A stretch of 64,000 bases of DNA, taken from Rutidosis leptorrhynchoides (Eukaryota; Streptophyta; Magnoliopsida; Asterales; Asteraceae). Below the pieces are notes generated by a model. The model searched no databases and was not told the origin of the DNA. It was given only the letters and a program-made list of their open reading frames with translations. A program made the translations under genes and the position numbers. Shown here piece after piece: positions 1-12,644 of this stretch; positions within the stretch are counted from its first letter, which is position 1, and every line of letters begins with the position of its first letter. Where the stretch lies: the NCBI RefSeq assembly GCF_046630445.1, contig NC_092336.1, forward strand, positions 504,447,001 to 504,511,000, read 5' to 3'.

Positions 1-1895
1 ATATTCGTTTAAATAATAAAAGGTGAAGACAAAAGACAGATTCGACGAATTGAAGACGCAAACGACCAAAAAGCTCAAAAGTACAAAAGAAAATCAAAAA
101 GGTTCCAATTATTGATAAGAAACGTCTCGAAATTACAAGAGTACAAGATTCAAAACGCAAAGTACAAGATATTAAATTGTACGCAAGGACGTTCGAAAAT
201 CCGGAACCGGGACCAGAGTCAACTCTTAACGCTCGATGCAACGGACTAAAAATTACAAGTTAACTATGTATATAAATATAATATAATATATAATTAATTA
301 TATTAATTATATATATATTATATTTATAAATAAAACCGTCGGCAGAGAAAGACTCCAAAGGGACTGAGCTGTAAATTCATTCTCCGCGACTCGCGGAGTT
401 TGAAGAGGATTTCACCGCGAGTCGCGGAGCCCCAAAATGAAATTCTGCCTATAAAGCCAACCGAATTCTGATCGCAAAACATCATCTTTTTCTTCCTCAT
501 TCATACGTAAAATTTATATTTATATTTATAATTTATATTTTAATTTTAATTATAATTCTAATAATAAGGGTATGTTAGCGAATATTGTAAGGGTGTAAGT
601 CGAAATTCTGTCCGTGTAACGCTACGCTATTTTTAATCATTGTAAGTTATGTTCAACCTTTTTACATTAATGTCTCGTAGCTAAGTTATTATTATGCTTA
701 TTTAAAACGAAGTAATCATGATGTTGGGCTAATTACTAAAATTGGGTAATTGGGCTTTGTACCATAATTGGGGTTTGGACAAAAGAACGACACTTGTGGA
801 AATTAGACTATGGGCTATTAATGGGCTTTATATTTGTTTAACTAAATGAAAGTTTGTTAATATTAATATAAAGATTTACAATTGGGCGTCCCTATAAATT
901 ACCATATACACTCGATCGGACACGATGGGCGGGGTATTTATATGTACGAATAATCGTTCATTTAACCGGACACGGGAATGGATTAATAGCCACTAGAATA
1001 ATTAAAACAGGGGTGAAATTACATTCAAGGGTAATTGGTGTAATTGCTAACAAAGTAGTAAAACCTTGGTTTACACGCAGTTGATAACCTGGTGTATTCA
1101 TTAAACAAAGTATTAAAACCTTGTTACAATTCGAATCCCCAATTAGTTGGAATATTTAACTTCGGGTATAAGGATAATTTGACGAGGACACTCGCACTTT
1201 AAATTTATGACTGATGGACTGTTATGGACAAAAACCAGACGGACATATTAAATAATCCAGGACAAAGGACAATTAACCCATGGGCATAAAACTAAAATCA
1301 ACACGTCAAACATCATGATTACGGAAGTTTAAATAAGCATAATTCTTTTATTTCATATTTAATTTCTTTTATTTTATATTTAATTGCACTTCTAATTATC
1401 GCATTTTTATTGTTATTTTATTTAATTGCACTTTTAATTATCGTACTCTTTAATTATCGCAAGTTTATTTTATCGCACTTTTATTATTCGCAATTTCATT
1501 ATCGTTATTTACTTTACGCTTTAAATTAAGTCTTTTATTTATTTAATATTTTACATTAGGTTTTAACTGCGACTAAAGTTTTAAAATCGACAAACCGGTC
1601 ATTAACCGGTAAAAACCCCCCTTTATAATAATAATATTACTTATATATATTTGTATTTTTATAAAAGTAAACTAATATAGCGTTGAGCTTTGTTTAAAGA
1701 TTTCCCTGTGGAACGAACCGGACTTACTAAAAACTACACTACTTTACGATTAGGTACACTGCCTATAAGTGTTGTAGCAAGGTTTAAGTATATCCATTCT
1801 ATAAATAAATAAATATCTTGTGTAAAATTGTATCGTATTTAATAGTTTTTCTTAGTAAAATATAAACTATTTCGTATACCTTAGCTTTGACATCA
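1..1895 (+). repeat. Element A 5' LTR (first ~87 bp outside window)
   Basis: Position 1 aligns with 14825 of the 3' LTR and the match runs to 1895, where GACATCA is followed two to three bases later by the region of the primer site. A TATAAAG box at 450 is preceded by two CpG palindromes (384-396 and 415-427). The U3/R boundary is probably ~30 nt after the TATA box. The rest is AT-rich with no credible ORF. Confidence 0.93.
382..455 (+). promoter_or_regulatory. LTR promoter of element A: paired CpG palindromes plus TATA box
   Basis: CTCCGCGACTCGCGGAG (382-398) is a perfect palindrome around one base. A sister copy, CCGCGAGTCGCGG, follows at 415-427, starting 31 nt after the core of the first. 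TATAAA begins at 450, 22 nt after the second copy. The 3' LTR repeats the block at 15207-15254 with TATAAA at 15275. The TATA box in the LTR is expected; a promoter role for the palindromes is inference. Confidence 0.7.
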
Positions 1896-1903
1896 AGTAT
1901 TTT

Positions 1904-1921
1904 TGGCGCCGCTGCCGGGGA
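1904..1921 (+). other. Primer binding site of element A (tRNA-Asp type)
   Basis: TGGCGCCGCTGCCGGGGA follows the LTR end after 8 nt. It matches the tRNA-Asp-complementary site typical of Athila/Tat elements, where minus-strand DNA synthesis starts. Confidence 0.85.
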
Positions 1922-3303
1922 ACTTTCTAAACGCCGGAAGCGCAACGCTAATAAAAAAAAAGATTTTTAGTTAACTTTTATTAAAATTCGTTTTTGTAAA
2001 AATACGTTTTAATTATTCAAAAATATAAAAAGAAAACAAAAATATAAGTATTTTTAAGATTTTGTTAAATATTTAAGTTTTATAAGTTTCTTTATTTTTA
2101 TTTTAGTTTATAAAAATATAAGTTTTATTTAAATATCTTTTATTTATATAAAAATTAAAAACAGAAAATAAAATAAATAAATAAATAAATAAAGAAAAAC
2201 GCGTTGAAGATATAACCTGTCAGCTGAATTTCGGAACCCCGCGACTCGCGGGGTTTGAAGTTTTAAATACCGCAACTCGCGGGGTGACTCTGACACGCGA
2301 CAGAACCCTAATTCAGCATTAATTACGGGTTATTTAATAATTATTATTATTAACCCTAATTATTATTATTATTATAATTAATTTTATTTTAACTTTTACT
2401 TTTTATTTAATTTATGTATTTAGTATTAATTAGTTTTACTAAATTGTAAAATTAATAGTTTAATAAAATAAATAATATAAAAATAATATTTTTATAAAAA
2501 TTGTAATTTTTACAACTTTTTGTATATTTTTATAGTTTGTCCCTTTTTAATCGTTGTAGCATAACTTTTGTATTTTTAGCTCATATTTAATTTTAAACTT
2601 AGTTTTTGCCATAGTTATTTTTACTCCTAGATTTTTAGGCTTTGCCGTAGAATTCCTTAAGTGCTTTTTCTTTAGACTAAGATTTAGGTGCTTTAGAATT
2701 TTGCGACGCCTTTTTAAGTTTTAGTTTCTTTTTAAGTTATTTCCATTTGGGATATAGTTTTTCTTGTAAGCTTTAATATTTTTAGACACCTTTTACTATG
2801 TATCAATTATCATTCCAATTAGTAATTTCAATTTGCGATTATAATTTTAAGATAGTTGTAGTAATAAGATTAGGTTAGTCAAGTATTTTTAAGTTTTATA
2901 AGTTTCTTTTATTTTTTTTCGTCACCTTTTATTTTTCAACCATTTTTCTTTTTCGACCTTTTGCGACGAACTCTTTTTCTCTCTTATTTCTCGCCATTCT
3001 AGTTTTTAGTATTTAGAATTTTTTCTACTTCTTATCTAAATTTTCTTAAAATTACGAAAATTTATTTTAAGTGGTTAAATTGATAGACATCAAAATTTTC
3101 TGGTTCGTAGTAATAGTTAAATTTGTACGTGGACCGGGTTATTGGAGCCAAACAGTCCTCAATTATATTGAGACCAAACGAATCCTGCCCCTCTGCTGCA
3201 TCTTTTGGCTATTCGAAACGTGGGCAAAATCAGAAAAGTCTATTGATTGGATAACTTATTATAATTTTTCTTTCCTTTTAAAAACTAATATGATATTCAG
3301 TGA
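1922..3303 (+). other. Element A 5' leader, no convincing gene
   Basis: About 1.4 kb of AT-rich untranslated leader. It contains a second pair of the CpG palindromes (2239-2251 and 2270-2282, 31 nt between starts). An open frame at 3071-3352 lacks an ATG start and looks like chance. Confidence 0.7.
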
Positions 3304-6300
3304 ATGCACCGAGCAAGACGTTCATCACCTTTTGTACGTTCACCACCTGTAACTAGATCAAGACATTTAGCAAATATTACCGCCGTTGATTTTTCTTTAG
3401 AATCGTCATCCAGTCGACCAAGTACTTCAGTTCAAATTTCCGATAATCCATTTTTTGAACCCAACCTCACAATTGAGAATCCGGAGAATATTCAGGAACG
3501 GTTCGTAGATCCTGAACCATTAAACTTTCCTCCGGAGCCACCAATTATTCAAACAGAGATTGTTGAGGAACGAACCATTAAATCAGAATCCTCTAGTGAT
3601 TCCGATTCAACAAATTCAATTATGGAGAATCTGGAACCTTTAAGTATGGAAGACCGAATGAGAGCTAAACGCACTGGCCAAGGTCACGCAATTACTCATC
3701 CAGACATTAATGCGCCAGATTATGAAATCAAAGGACAAATTCTACACATGGTGACTAATCAATGTCAATTTAGTGGTACGCCGAAGGAAGATCCAAATGA
3801 ACATCTACGTACCTTTAATAGGATCTGCACACTATTTAAAATCCGAGAAGTGGAGGATGAACAGATATATCTCATGTTATTTCCCTGGACTTTAAAGGGA
3901 GAAGCCAAAGATTGGTTGGAATCGTTACCTGAAGGGGCGATTGATACATGGGATGTTTTAGTTGACAAATTTCTTAAACAATTCTTTCCTGCATCTAAAG
4001 CCGTAAGACTTCAAGCAGAAATTGTTACGTTCACACAGAAGCCAAATGAAACTCTATATGAGGCATGGACAAGATATGGAAAGTTGTTAAGAGGATGTCC
4101 GCAACATGGTTTAGACACCTGTCAAATAGTACAAATATTCTACCAAGGATGCGACATCACTACAAGGAAAGACATAGATATAGCAGCTGGTGGTTCTATT
4201 ATGAAGAAAACCGAAACTGATGCTTACAAAATTATTGATAATACTGCTTCCCACTCACATGAGTGGCACCAAGAAAAAGATATCATTAGATCATCTAAAG
4301 CAGCTAGAGCCGATTCTAGCCATGACTTAGATTCCATTTCCGCAAAGATAGATGCTGTGGAGAGACGAATGGAAAAGATGACTAAAGATATTCACTCAAT
4401 ACGAATTAGTTGTGAGCAGTGTGGAGGACCACATTTGGCAAAAGATTGTCTCAGTATTGAATTAACAATGGAACAAAGAGAGAATATTTCATACATAAAC
4501 CAAAGGCCTGGAAATAATTATCAGAATAATTATCAACCGCCAAGACCGATTTACAATCAAAACCAGAATTATAACCGAAATATTCCATACAACAACCAAC
4601 AAGGTCCTAGCAATCAACAAGTATCCAATAATAATTACAATCAGCAAAGACCTAATTTTCAAAACAAACCACCACAACAAACCGATGATAAAAAGCCGAA
4701 TTTAGAAGATATGATGACGAAGCTAGTTGAAACTCAAACGCAGTTTTTCACATCTCAGAAACAAACCAATGAACAAAATGCTCAAGCATTTAGAAATCAA
4801 CAAGCTTCTATTCAAAATCTGGAACAAGAAGTGAGTAACCTAGCAAGGTTAATAGGTGAAAGAAAACCGGGAAGTCTACCTAGTGATACAAATGCTAACC
4901 CCCGGAATGAAACAGCTAAAACTATTACCACAAGAAGTGGTACAACACTTAAACCACCTGAAATACCTGTAACTTCTGATGAAGCTATTCCTACTCCACA
5001 AGAACCACAACCTGATCAAGATAAGGAAAAAGAACCGGTAGTTGAAAAGGTTAATGAAGATAACACATTTAAGGATAAACCTTATGTTAAACCATACCAA
5101 CCACCACTTCCTTACCCGAGTAAAATGAAGAAAGAGAAACTTGAAGCCGAGCAATCCAAATTCTTGGATATGTTTAAACAGATAAATGTAAATCTTCCTT
5201 TCATTGATGTGATTTCAGGAATGCCAAGATATGCTAAATTCTTGAAAGATCTAATCTCAAATAGAAAGAAAATGGAAGAACTCTCGACTGTTACTATGAA
5301 TGCTAATTGTTCAGCAGTGCTGTTGAATAAGATACCAGAAAAACTATCTGATCCAGGAAGTTTCACAATTCCATGTTTTCTGGGTAGTCTTAGTTCAATA
5401 GAAGCATTGGCAGATTTAGGTGCTAGTATAAATTTAATGCCGTATTCACTATACGCTAAACTAGACCTTGGAGAATTGAAACCAACAAGAATAAGCATAC
5501 AACTAGCCGATAGATCAATAAAATATCCTAGAGGGATAATGGAGAACATGCTAGTTAAAGTTGGTACTTTAGTATTTCCAGTAGATTTTGTTGTTTTGGA
5601 CATGGAAGAAGATTCTCAAGTTCCTCTCATATTAGGAAGACCATTCTTAAACACGGCTAAAGCAATGATAGACGTGTTCGGTAAGAAACTGACCCTAAGT
5701 ATAGAGGATGAGAGTGTTACCTTTTCAGTTGATAGAGCAATGCAACAACCACAATCTGCAGATGATACATGTTATTATATTCAAACTATAGATGCACATG
5801 CAGAATTATTAGAAGAATTTCCAGAATTACAAGGAACAGGAGAATGTTCTTTAGGAGAAGGTAATGAACCAATTAATGAAGCTGAAATGTTAGCTACACT
5901 TATAGCTAATGGATATGAACCAACAACAGAAGAAATTCAAATGCTGAAAGAAGAAGACAGATATCGATACAAATCATCGATAGAAGAACCTCCGAAATTA
6001 GAGTTAAAGCCACTTCCAAACCATTTGGAATACGCTTATTTACATGGTGAATCTGAATTACCTGTAATAATATCGTCTTCTCTTACTGAAAATGAGAAAT
6101 CACAACTCATTTCTGTGTTGAAAGCTCATAAACCAGCCATTGCATGGAAGATTCATGATATTAAAGGAATAAGTCCTTCGTATTGCACACATAAAATCCT
6201 TATGGAAGAAGGTCATAAAACGTATGTGCAACGCCAACGAAGACTAAATCCTAATATGCAAGATGTAGTTAAGAAAGAGATTATTAAACTGCTAGATGCA

Positions 6301-6441
6301 GGTTTAATTTATCCAATTTCTGATAGTCCATGGGTAAGCCCAGTTCAATGCGTGCCTAAGAAGGGTGGCATGACTGTCATTACAAATGAGAAAAATGAGC
6401 TTATTCCTACTAGGACTGTAACAGGATGGCGTGTGTATTGA
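3304..6441 (+). CDS. gag-pro: Athila gag-protease polyprotein, running into the start of RT and ending at a frameshift
   Basis: A 1045-codon frame opening with an ATG. Residues ~130-330 hold the retrotransposon gag (capsid) region, which packs element RNA into particles. A nucleocapsid zinc knuckle [13 protein letters not shown] (CX2CX3HX4C) begins near residue 370, followed by an Asn/Gln/Tyr-rich linker. An aspartic protease lies around residue 704, with active-site DLGAS and the later ILGRPF motif; the Leu after Asp is usual in Athila. The last ~60 residues are the N-terminal fingers of reverse transcriptase. The frame stops at TGA 6439-6441 just before the RT motif containing IDYRKLN, which continues in another frame from 6431. 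A 2-bp loss in the GT run at 6430-6436 explains this. The element is therefore probably unable to make intact Pol unless this is a sequence error. Confidence 0.92.
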   Translation: MHRARRSSPFVRSPPVTRSRHLANITAVDFSLESSSSRPSTSVQISDNPFFEPNLTIENPENIQERFVDPEPLNFPPEPPIIQTEIVEERTIKSESSSDSDSTNSIMENLEPLSMEDRMRAKRTGQGHAITHPDINAPDYEIKGQILHMVTNQCQFSGTPKEDPNEHLRTFNRICTLFKIREVEDEQIYLMLFPWTLKGEAKDWLESLPEGAIDTWDVLVDKFLKQFFPASKAVRLQAEIVTFTQKPNETLYEAWTRYGKLLRGCPQHGLDTCQIVQIFYQGCDITTRKDIDIAAGGSIMKKTETDAYKIIDNTASHSHEWHQEKDIIRSSKAARADSSHDLDSISAKIDAVERRMEKMTKDIHSIRISCEQCGGPHLAKDCLSIELTMEQRENISYINQRPGNNYQNNYQPPRPIYNQNQNYNRNIPYNNQQGPSNQQVSNNNYNQQRPNFQNKPPQQTDDKKPNLEDMMTKLVETQTQFFTSQKQTNEQNAQAFRNQQASIQNLEQEVSNLARLIGERKPGSLPSDTNANPRNETAKTITTRSGTTLKPPEIPVTSDEAIPTPQEPQPDQDKEKEPVVEKVNEDNTFKDKPYVKPYQPPLPYPSKMKKEKLEAEQSKFLDMFKQINVNLPFIDVISGMPRYAKFLKDLISNRKKMEELSTVTMNANCSAVLLNKIPEKLSDPGSFTIPCFLGSLSSIEALADLGASINLMPYSLYAKLDLGELKPTRISIQLADRSIKYPRGIMENMLVKVGTLVFPVDFVVLDMEEDSQVPLILGRPFLNTAKAMIDVFGKKLTLSIEDESVTFSVDRAMQQPQSADDTCYYIQTIDAHAELLEEFPELQGTGECSLGEGNEPINEAEMLATLIANGYEPTTEEIQMLKEEDRYRYKSSIEEPPKLELKPLPNHLEYAYLHGESELPVIISSSLTENEKSQLISVLKAHKPAIAWKIHDIKGISPSYCTHKILMEEGHKTYVQRQRRLNPNMQDVVKKEIIKLLDAGLIYPISDSPWVSPVQCVPKKGGMTVITNEKNELIPTRTVTGWRVY

Positions 6442-8905
6442 TTATAGAAAATTAAATGACGCCACCAGAAAAGATCACTTTCCCTTACCTTTCATTGATC
6501 AAATGTTGGAAAGATTAGCCGGAAATAGTTACTATTGTTTTCTAGATGGATTTTCCGGATATTTTCAAATTCCAATAGCACCCGAAGATCAAGAGAAAAC
6601 CACGTTCACATGCCCTTATGGTACTTTTGCTTACAAACGCATGCCATTTGGACTTTGCAACGCCCCTGCAACCTTTCAAAGGTGTATGATGGCGATTTTT
6701 CACGACATGATAGAAGAATGCATGGAAGTTTTCATGGATGACTTTTCAGTCTTCGGTGATACATTTAAATCATGTCTAGTTAATCTGGAACGAATGCTAA
6801 TTAGATGCGAAAAATCAAATCTAGTACTTAATTGGGAGAAATGCCATTTCATGGTTAAAGAAGGCATCGTTCTTGGACATAAAATTTCAAAAGAAGGAAT
6901 TGAAGTGGATAGAGCTAAAGTAGATGTAATTGCTAAACTTCCACATCTCACCAATGTTAGAGGAGTTAGGAGTTTTCTAGGGCATGCCGATTTTTACCGA
7001 CGTTTCATAAAAGATTTTTCTAAAATTGCCACCCCTATGAATAAACTCCTAGAAAAGGATGCTCCATTCGTCTTTTCAGATGAGTGTATCAAATCTTTTA
7101 ATATTCTTAAAGAGAAACTCACTAATGCACCGATCATGATAACACCAAATTGGAATCTACCATTTGAACTAATGTGCGATGCAAGTGATTTTGCAATGGG
7201 AGCCGTTTTAGGACAAAGGATTGAAAAACGATTTCAACCTATTTATTACGCTAGTAAGACATTACAAGGAGCACAGACGAATTACACAACTACTGAAAAA
7301 GAACTCCTTGCTATTGTCTTTGCTTTTGACAAATTTCGTTCATATCTCGTTCTATCCAAAACGATAGTCTATACCGACCATTCTGCTCTTAGATACCTAT
7401 TTTCAAAACAAGATGCTAAACCAAGATTAATCCGTTGGATCTTACTCTTACAAGAGTTTGATATTGAAATCCGAGATAAAAGAGGAGCAGAAAATCTCGC
7501 CGCTGATCATCTTTCTCGTCTTGAAAATCCCGAATTAGAAGTTCTAAATGAATCGGCCATACAAGACAACTTTCCTGATGAATATCTATTGAAGATAGAT
7601 TATAAAGAAATTCTATGGTTTGCAGACTATGCAAACTACTTAGTTTGTGGATTCCTTGAAAAAGGATTATCGTACCAAAAACGAAAGAAATTCTTCAGTG
7701 ATATAAAACACTATTTCTGGGAAGATCCACACCTGTTTAAAAGTTGTCCCGATGGAATAATACGCCGATGTGTATTTGGAGATGAAGCTAGTAAAATTTT
7801 AAACCATTGTCACACAAGACCAACAGGAGGGCATTATGGGCCTCAACTAACAGCAAGAAAAATTTATGAAGCTGGATTCTATTGGCCTACAATTTACAAA
7901 GACGCACACCTTCTTTGCAAATCCTGTGATGCATGTCAAAGGGCCGGAAAAATAAGTCAACGTGATGAAATGCCACAAAATGTCATCCAAGTATGTGAAG
8001 TATTTAACATTTGGGGTATTGACTTTATGGGTCCATTTCTGAAATCTCATAATAATCTATATATACTCGTAGCCATTGATTATGTATCTAAATGGGCGGA
8101 AGCACAAGCTCTCCCAACTAACGATGCACGAGTTGTAGTCAACTTTTTAAAACGTCTTTTTGCAAGGTTTGGAACACCGGAAGCTTTAATAAGTGATCGG
8201 GGTACTCATTTCTGTAATAATCAACTTGAGAAAGTTCTTAAAAGATATGGAGTAACTCATAAAATCTCCACCGCATATCATCCACAAACAAGTGGACAAG
8301 TTGAAAATACCAACCGAGCTTTAAAACGTATTCTAGAGAAAACCGTAGGATCAAATCCGAAGGAATGGTCCATTAAATTGGAGGATGCACTCTGGGCTTT
8401 TAGAACAGCCTACAAAACTCCAATTGGAACCACACCTTTTAGACTTGTTTATGGAAAAGCATGTCATCTTCCAGTAGAAATTGAACACAAAGCATTTTGG
8501 GCTTTGAAGACATGTAATCTTGATTTACATGAAGCCGGACGTCTACGGTTAAGTCAACTAAACGAATTAGAAGAATTAAGACATGAAGCATACGATAATT
8601 CGTTAATCTATAAAGAAAGAACGAAGAAATGGCATGATAAAAGAATCAGAAGTTCAAAAGAATTTAAAAAAGGAGACAGAGTTCTTCTTTTCAATTCACG
8701 ATTCAAGCTATTTCCTGGAAAATTGAAATCAAGATGGTCTGGACCATTCATAGTCAAAAGAGTTTTCCCATACGGAACGATAGAATTAATAAATTCAAAT
8801 GGGATTGAATTTAAAGTTAATGGTCACAGAGTTAAACATTACATACATGGTCCGATGGAAGTCGACAGCGAAGTTAATCACAATTTCGACACCACAGCTT
8901 ACTAA
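6431..8905 (+). CDS. pol: Athila pol: reverse transcriptase, RNase H and integrase (downstream frame)
   Basis: An 824-codon frame overlapping the upstream frame by 11 nt and opening on GTG, so it has no initiation site of its own. RT shows the catalytic FMDD at residues 101-104. RNase H shows the expected acidic residues, with the first Asp near residue 250 in CDASDF, then TEKELLA, YTDHSAL and AADHLSR. The integrase has an HHCC zinc module (about 460-510) and a catalytic D531, D589, E625 triad, with 35 residues between the last two. It ends with a GPF-type domain (WSGPF) and no chromodomain, as in Athila. Apart from the frameshift at its 5' edge the frame is intact. These enzymes copy element RNA to DNA and insert it. 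Confidence 0.93.
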   Translation: MCIDYRKLNDATRKDHFPLPFIDQMLERLAGNSYYCFLDGFSGYFQIPIAPEDQEKTTFTCPYGTFAYKRMPFGLCNAPATFQRCMMAIFHDMIEECMEVFMDDFSVFGDTFKSCLVNLERMLIRCEKSNLVLNWEKCHFMVKEGIVLGHKISKEGIEVDRAKVDVIAKLPHLTNVRGVRSFLGHADFYRRFIKDFSKIATPMNKLLEKDAPFVFSDECIKSFNILKEKLTNAPIMITPNWNLPFELMCDASDFAMGAVLGQRIEKRFQPIYYASKTLQGAQTNYTTTEKELLAIVFAFDKFRSYLVLSKTIVYTDHSALRYLFSKQDAKPRLIRWILLLQEFDIEIRDKRGAENLAADHLSRLENPELEVLNESAIQDNFPDEYLLKIDYKEILWFADYANYLVCGFLEKGLSYQKRKKFFSDIKHYFWEDPHLFKSCPDGIIRRCVFGDEASKILNHCHTRPTGGHYGPQLTARKIYEAGFYWPTIYKDAHLLCKSCDACQRAGKISQRDEMPQNVIQVCEVFNIWGIDFMGPFLKSHNNLYILVAIDYVSKWAEAQALPTNDARVVVNFLKRLFARFGTPEALISDRGTHFCNNQLEKVLKRYGVTHKISTAYHPQTSGQVENTNRALKRILEKTVGSNPKEWSIKLEDALWAFRTAYKTPIGTTPFRLVYGKACHLPVEIEHKAFWALKTCNLDLHEAGRLRLSQLNELEELRHEAYDNSLIYKERTKKWHDKRIRSSKEFKKGDRVLLFNSRFKLFPGKLKSRWSGPFIVKRVFPYGTIELINSNGIEFKVNGHRVKHYIHGPMEVDSEVNHNFDTTAY

Positions 8906-9077
8906 GTGTGGGGAGAATCAAGTCTTTAAAGGATAATATGTATTTCTGTTAGAGTTAGATTGTCTGTTTTCGTGTAGTTCTCGAAAATGGAACCCGAATG
9001 GTCTTTCCCTAGCAGACCCTAAAGAACTAGTCTTCTCCCCCCATTCTGAATTTTTATTTTTTTTAGGTTTTTACAAA

Positions 9078-9494
9078 ATGAAGACTGACTGTGAACTAAA
9101 CCATGGTCTAATGCTACACGCTTTGATCACTAAAATAAATAATGACATACTACCGAGTGAAATAGTATCAGTAATCAGAGAAAGAATGGACGGAGTTAGA
9201 AAAGAATCCAGATGCGAAGATAATAAGTTACCATTTGGTAAAGGAAAATCAAAATCCGCAGCGAAAAGAAGAGCACGACACCTAGAAAGATGTCACAAAT
9301 GCGGAAAATGGTCACATGAAGGTAAATGTTCAAATAATCAAACCTATTCAAATACCGAATTTGTTACTTTATGCAGAGACGGACCGTTCATATGTTTAGA
9401 AGAAAAGACACTGAATGCTCGAGGTTACGCCTATGTAGCCATGGAAAATCAATTAAACCGACTATCTTATGAATGGAATAGATCATATAACTAA
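9078..9494 (+). CDS. Small basic ORF with a zinc-knuckle-like motif, downstream of Athila pol
   Basis: 138 codons with an ATG start, 172 bp after the pol stop. The centre is basic (GKGKSKSAAKRRARHLER) and runs directly into CHKCGKWSHEGKC, a CX2CX4HX3C knuckle. This spacing differs from the gag knuckle (CX2CX3HX4C), so it is not a simple copy of it. A basic patch plus a knuckle suggests nucleic-acid binding. No known function is recognised. It could be an accessory gene of this Athila subfamily or a captured fragment. The open frame is intact. Confidence 0.6.
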   Translation: MKTDCELNHGLMLHALITKINNDILPSEIVSVIRERMDGVRKESRCEDNKLPFGKGKSKSAAKRRARHLERCHKCGKWSHEGKCSNNQTYSNTEFVTLCRDGPFICLEEKTLNARGYAYVAMENQLNRLSYEWNRSYN

Positions 9495-10210
9495 GAAATC
9501 TATTCCACAGGTATGTCTGTACAGTTTTTATTTTTATTTTTATTTTTAACCTTTTGATAATAAACGCTAATTTGTTCGCTAAAAAGTATTAAATTGGTAT
9601 TGAATAAAATTAGGTTTGGCGACCGAAATTATTGATATCATTCAAAAATTTATTACATCACTGCGAAATTTAACGTTTATTCTTAAGGTATAAATATCTT
9701 TAATCAATCAACCCAAAATATTTCAAAAATTCGTCATGAGTTAAATTAGGTCTTGGAACCGCAATTACTTTACCGAAAAGAGGGGCGCATATTTTTGATA
9801 ATATTTGATTGATTAAAGTGGGATAAAAAGACAAAAAGATTTTTAAATTTATTTATACCATGTTTTTAAAATTAATATTTAAATCTTAAATTAATATTGT
9901 AAACTTTGTAAAAACAATATATTTAAAATTGTAAATATTTGAAAAATTAATATAAGTTTGATATGAATTTATAAATTTTTAAATTAAAGTTTGGTGTGAA
10001 TTTTTAATATAAATTTTGAATTTTATATTTAAGTTGTGTGAATTTAAAAACAAAAATTTACTTTATCTCATTAAGTTAAGAATATGAAATTTTAAAATTT
10101 GTCGTAAGTTGAAGACTAGGTCTTTGAACCGAAATTGCTTTACCCGAGGAAGGGACGAGAACTTTTATTATCATTATTTTTAATCTTATTGAATTAAAGT
10201 ATGCCAAAAA

Positions 10211-10244
<34 letters not shown>

Positions 10245-10635
10245 CAAAAATCTTAGCTTTTAAAACAATCGCTACAAAAAGACAAATTTTAAAATTTTGT
10301 CGAGGGACGGACTAGGACATCGATCCGAAACGACCTCGTCCTAAATAACAAGGGAAACAAAATTTTAAAAATTAAGTACTTAATTGTTTTAATAAGTTAA
10401 TGATTATAAAAAAAAAAAAAAATAGCAAACTCTGCGACTCGCGGAGTTTGAAGGGTTATTCACCGTGAGTCGCGGAGGGGTCGGATTACAGAAAAAAAAT
10501 AAGAGCTGAAACAGCTCAGTCCACACAAAAACCACAGAAGAAAAAACCTGCGAAAAACTGCACGCGAAAAACCCGAAAAATACACCCCAAAATCACAATT
10601 TTTAACCGTTAATCACCAAATCTTTTGCTAAAATC
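9495..10635 (+). other. Element A spacer with a degenerate repeated motif and an A-rich tract
   Basis: No credible gene. A motif resembling 'TAGGTCTTTGAACCGAAAT' recurs in diverged form near 9608, 9741, 10113 and 10305, and again near 13322. A long A run lies at 10207-10242. A CpG palindrome pair lies at 10432-10475 (31 nt between starts). Confidence 0.6.
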
Positions 10636-12644
10636 ATGTTGAGAAGGATGCTATCTAAGAATTACTCAAGAAAAACGGTAAATTTCTACACCTAAACACC
10701 ATTTAATCCGAAATTTGGTGTTCTTGAGCAATTTTTTTCCCAATTTGATTTTGATGCTTTTTAGTGTAATTATGCTTAAATTGTTTATGTATTATGCTTG
10801 TATAATCTAGATTGATGCTGTTTAACATGATTAGAAGCCTTAAACTTCAAATTTTGAATAATCTAGGGTTTGTGTTCTTGAGCAAATTTGGGGCTTTTTG
10901 ATATAAACAGGTTATGGCTGATTTTTGTCATGAATTGTTGCTAAATTGAGTAGTGTAACATGTCTAGGTAGTTAAATGATCCAAACTTTGAGCCTAAACA
11001 TGATTTTGAGAATTAAAGTGGACTTTTTCAAGTCTAAAATTCATGAACTTGATTTTTGAAAGATAATGCCATTTGAGACTTGTTTAATTGCTAGTAATGA
11101 TTATTTTGACATGTTATTTGAGTTGAATGATTATGAACTTGGCGAACATTTTCGTATATGCTTATTTGAAAAAGTGTAGATTTGATAAAAATGTGAAAAT
11201 GAGCTGAAGTTTGATATAAATTGATAATGTCATTGTAATTATTTTGATTGATGATTTTGCTGACACTAATGCATATTTGGATGCACAAAAAAATTGTGTT
11301 TGATGTGTTTTGCAGAATGAAAGGGGTGAATCTTCATCCCAAGCCCGCAATGCTCCTGCTGAGAATTTGGAACAACAGGAGGTGGATAACTACTACAAGC
11401 AGGATATAACTCATCCAGTCATGACCTTTTCTGATATGCACTTGGAAGAGTTGCACCCGAACCTGAGATTTGACAGACTTTGGATAGATTATCCAAAATA
11501 TCAAAGGGGTTTGCATACTCTTCATTCTAAGGTTGTTGAGGTACCGAGGGTCATAGAATGGGGACCCTTAGAAGCTGTAGAATTGGCCGGGCCAATTAGG
11601 GAATTACTTGTACAGAGGTATGGTAATTCTTCTTTTAATGACTCGGTATGTTTATTCACCATACGTAGACCTGTATATAAAGTATGGTGTGAAGAATTGT
11701 TATGTAGTATAGAGTTGAATGATCGGGTAGCTAGTTTAACCGATCGTTCTTTTATTAGATTTTTGTTAGGCGGTTCGATGCGCCACATGTCTTTACTGGA
11801 CATGGCTCAGGCTTTACGTATATATACGCCTGAGGAGTTAGCGTCTGCCGATTGTAGAGGATTGATACTAAACGGTAGAAAGATAGATGAAAATTTTGAT
11901 ACACACGGTGTGTGGAGTCAAATGACAAGCCATCACCATTTCAAAGGGGGAAATTACTCTTATTTGGATATAGATAGAGCCGAATTAAGAGTGATACATA
12001 GGTTTTTAGCTAATTCGATTACACAAAGGGGTAAAAACAAGGAAAAAGTAAATGAACAGGATTTGTTTTACCATATGTGTATTCGAGACCCACAAAGCGC
12101 TGTAAGTATACCATATTGTGTGGGTTATTATTTATCAGCTATGGTTCGGGGGATGCGACCGCATAGCATAATAAGAGGTGGTATTTTTATTACTTTGATT
12201 GGTGAATATCTCGGTGTGGATATAAGTCGGGGGGGATTATTAGTAGAAGAACCAGAACCCCGCGATACTATAGGTTTAAATGTATACCATGGTGCGAAAG
12301 TTTTGAAGAGGCGAAATAACGCCGCAGTACGATACCATGGTAGACATCCACAGGTGGAGAGAAACCAACAGCAAGGTAATGTAGGAGGGGGGAATGAGAT
12401 GCAAGAAATGCAAAGGTTTATAGCTTCTCAGGAATACGAAAATGCTAGACAGAGAGCATTTGAAGATTGGCAAGTTCATCAGAACCAAATCATAGCTCAT
12501 TGCCAACATATAGGTAGAAACTATATTCCTACACCGAAACCCATCTTCCCTCCTTGGTCTATAGAGATGCAGCCACTGTATCCTACGTATGACCCTGCCG
12601 AAGCATTCTATAGCACCTATGGTTATGCCTGGAACCCCTATTGA
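10636..12644 (+). CDS. Athila 'env-position' ORF, predicted spliced: exons 10636-10677 and 11316-12644
   Basis: The 443-codon 3' exon has no ATG near its start; its open frame begins only at an intronic TTG (11310). It is preceded by TTTTGCAG ending at 11315, a T-rich stretch and CTAAT/CTGAC branch-point candidates near 11262. Upstream, ATG at 10636 opens a 14-codon exon (MLRRMLSKNYSRKT) ending at ACG|GTAAAT. Joining 10677 to 11316 keeps phase 0 (…RKT-NERGESSS…), with a 638-nt T-rich intron. The protein holds a conserved-looking globular region and a C-terminal Pro/Tyr-rich tail. I see no convincing signal peptide or membrane helix, so 'envelope' describes position only. It resembles Athila-family ORF products of unknown function. 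Splicing is inferred from sequence. Confidence 0.7.

Noticed and set aside
3071..3352. 93-codon frame before gag
   Set aside because: No ATG start, overlaps gag in another frame, no recognisable domain.
6431..6441. Programmed frameshift between gag-protease and pol
   Set aside because: The overlap falls inside the RT domain rather than at a gene boundary; a 2-bp loss in a GT run is simpler.
11310..12644. True envelope glycoprotein
   Set aside because: No signal peptide, membrane anchor or cleavage site is apparent; only the position is env-like.
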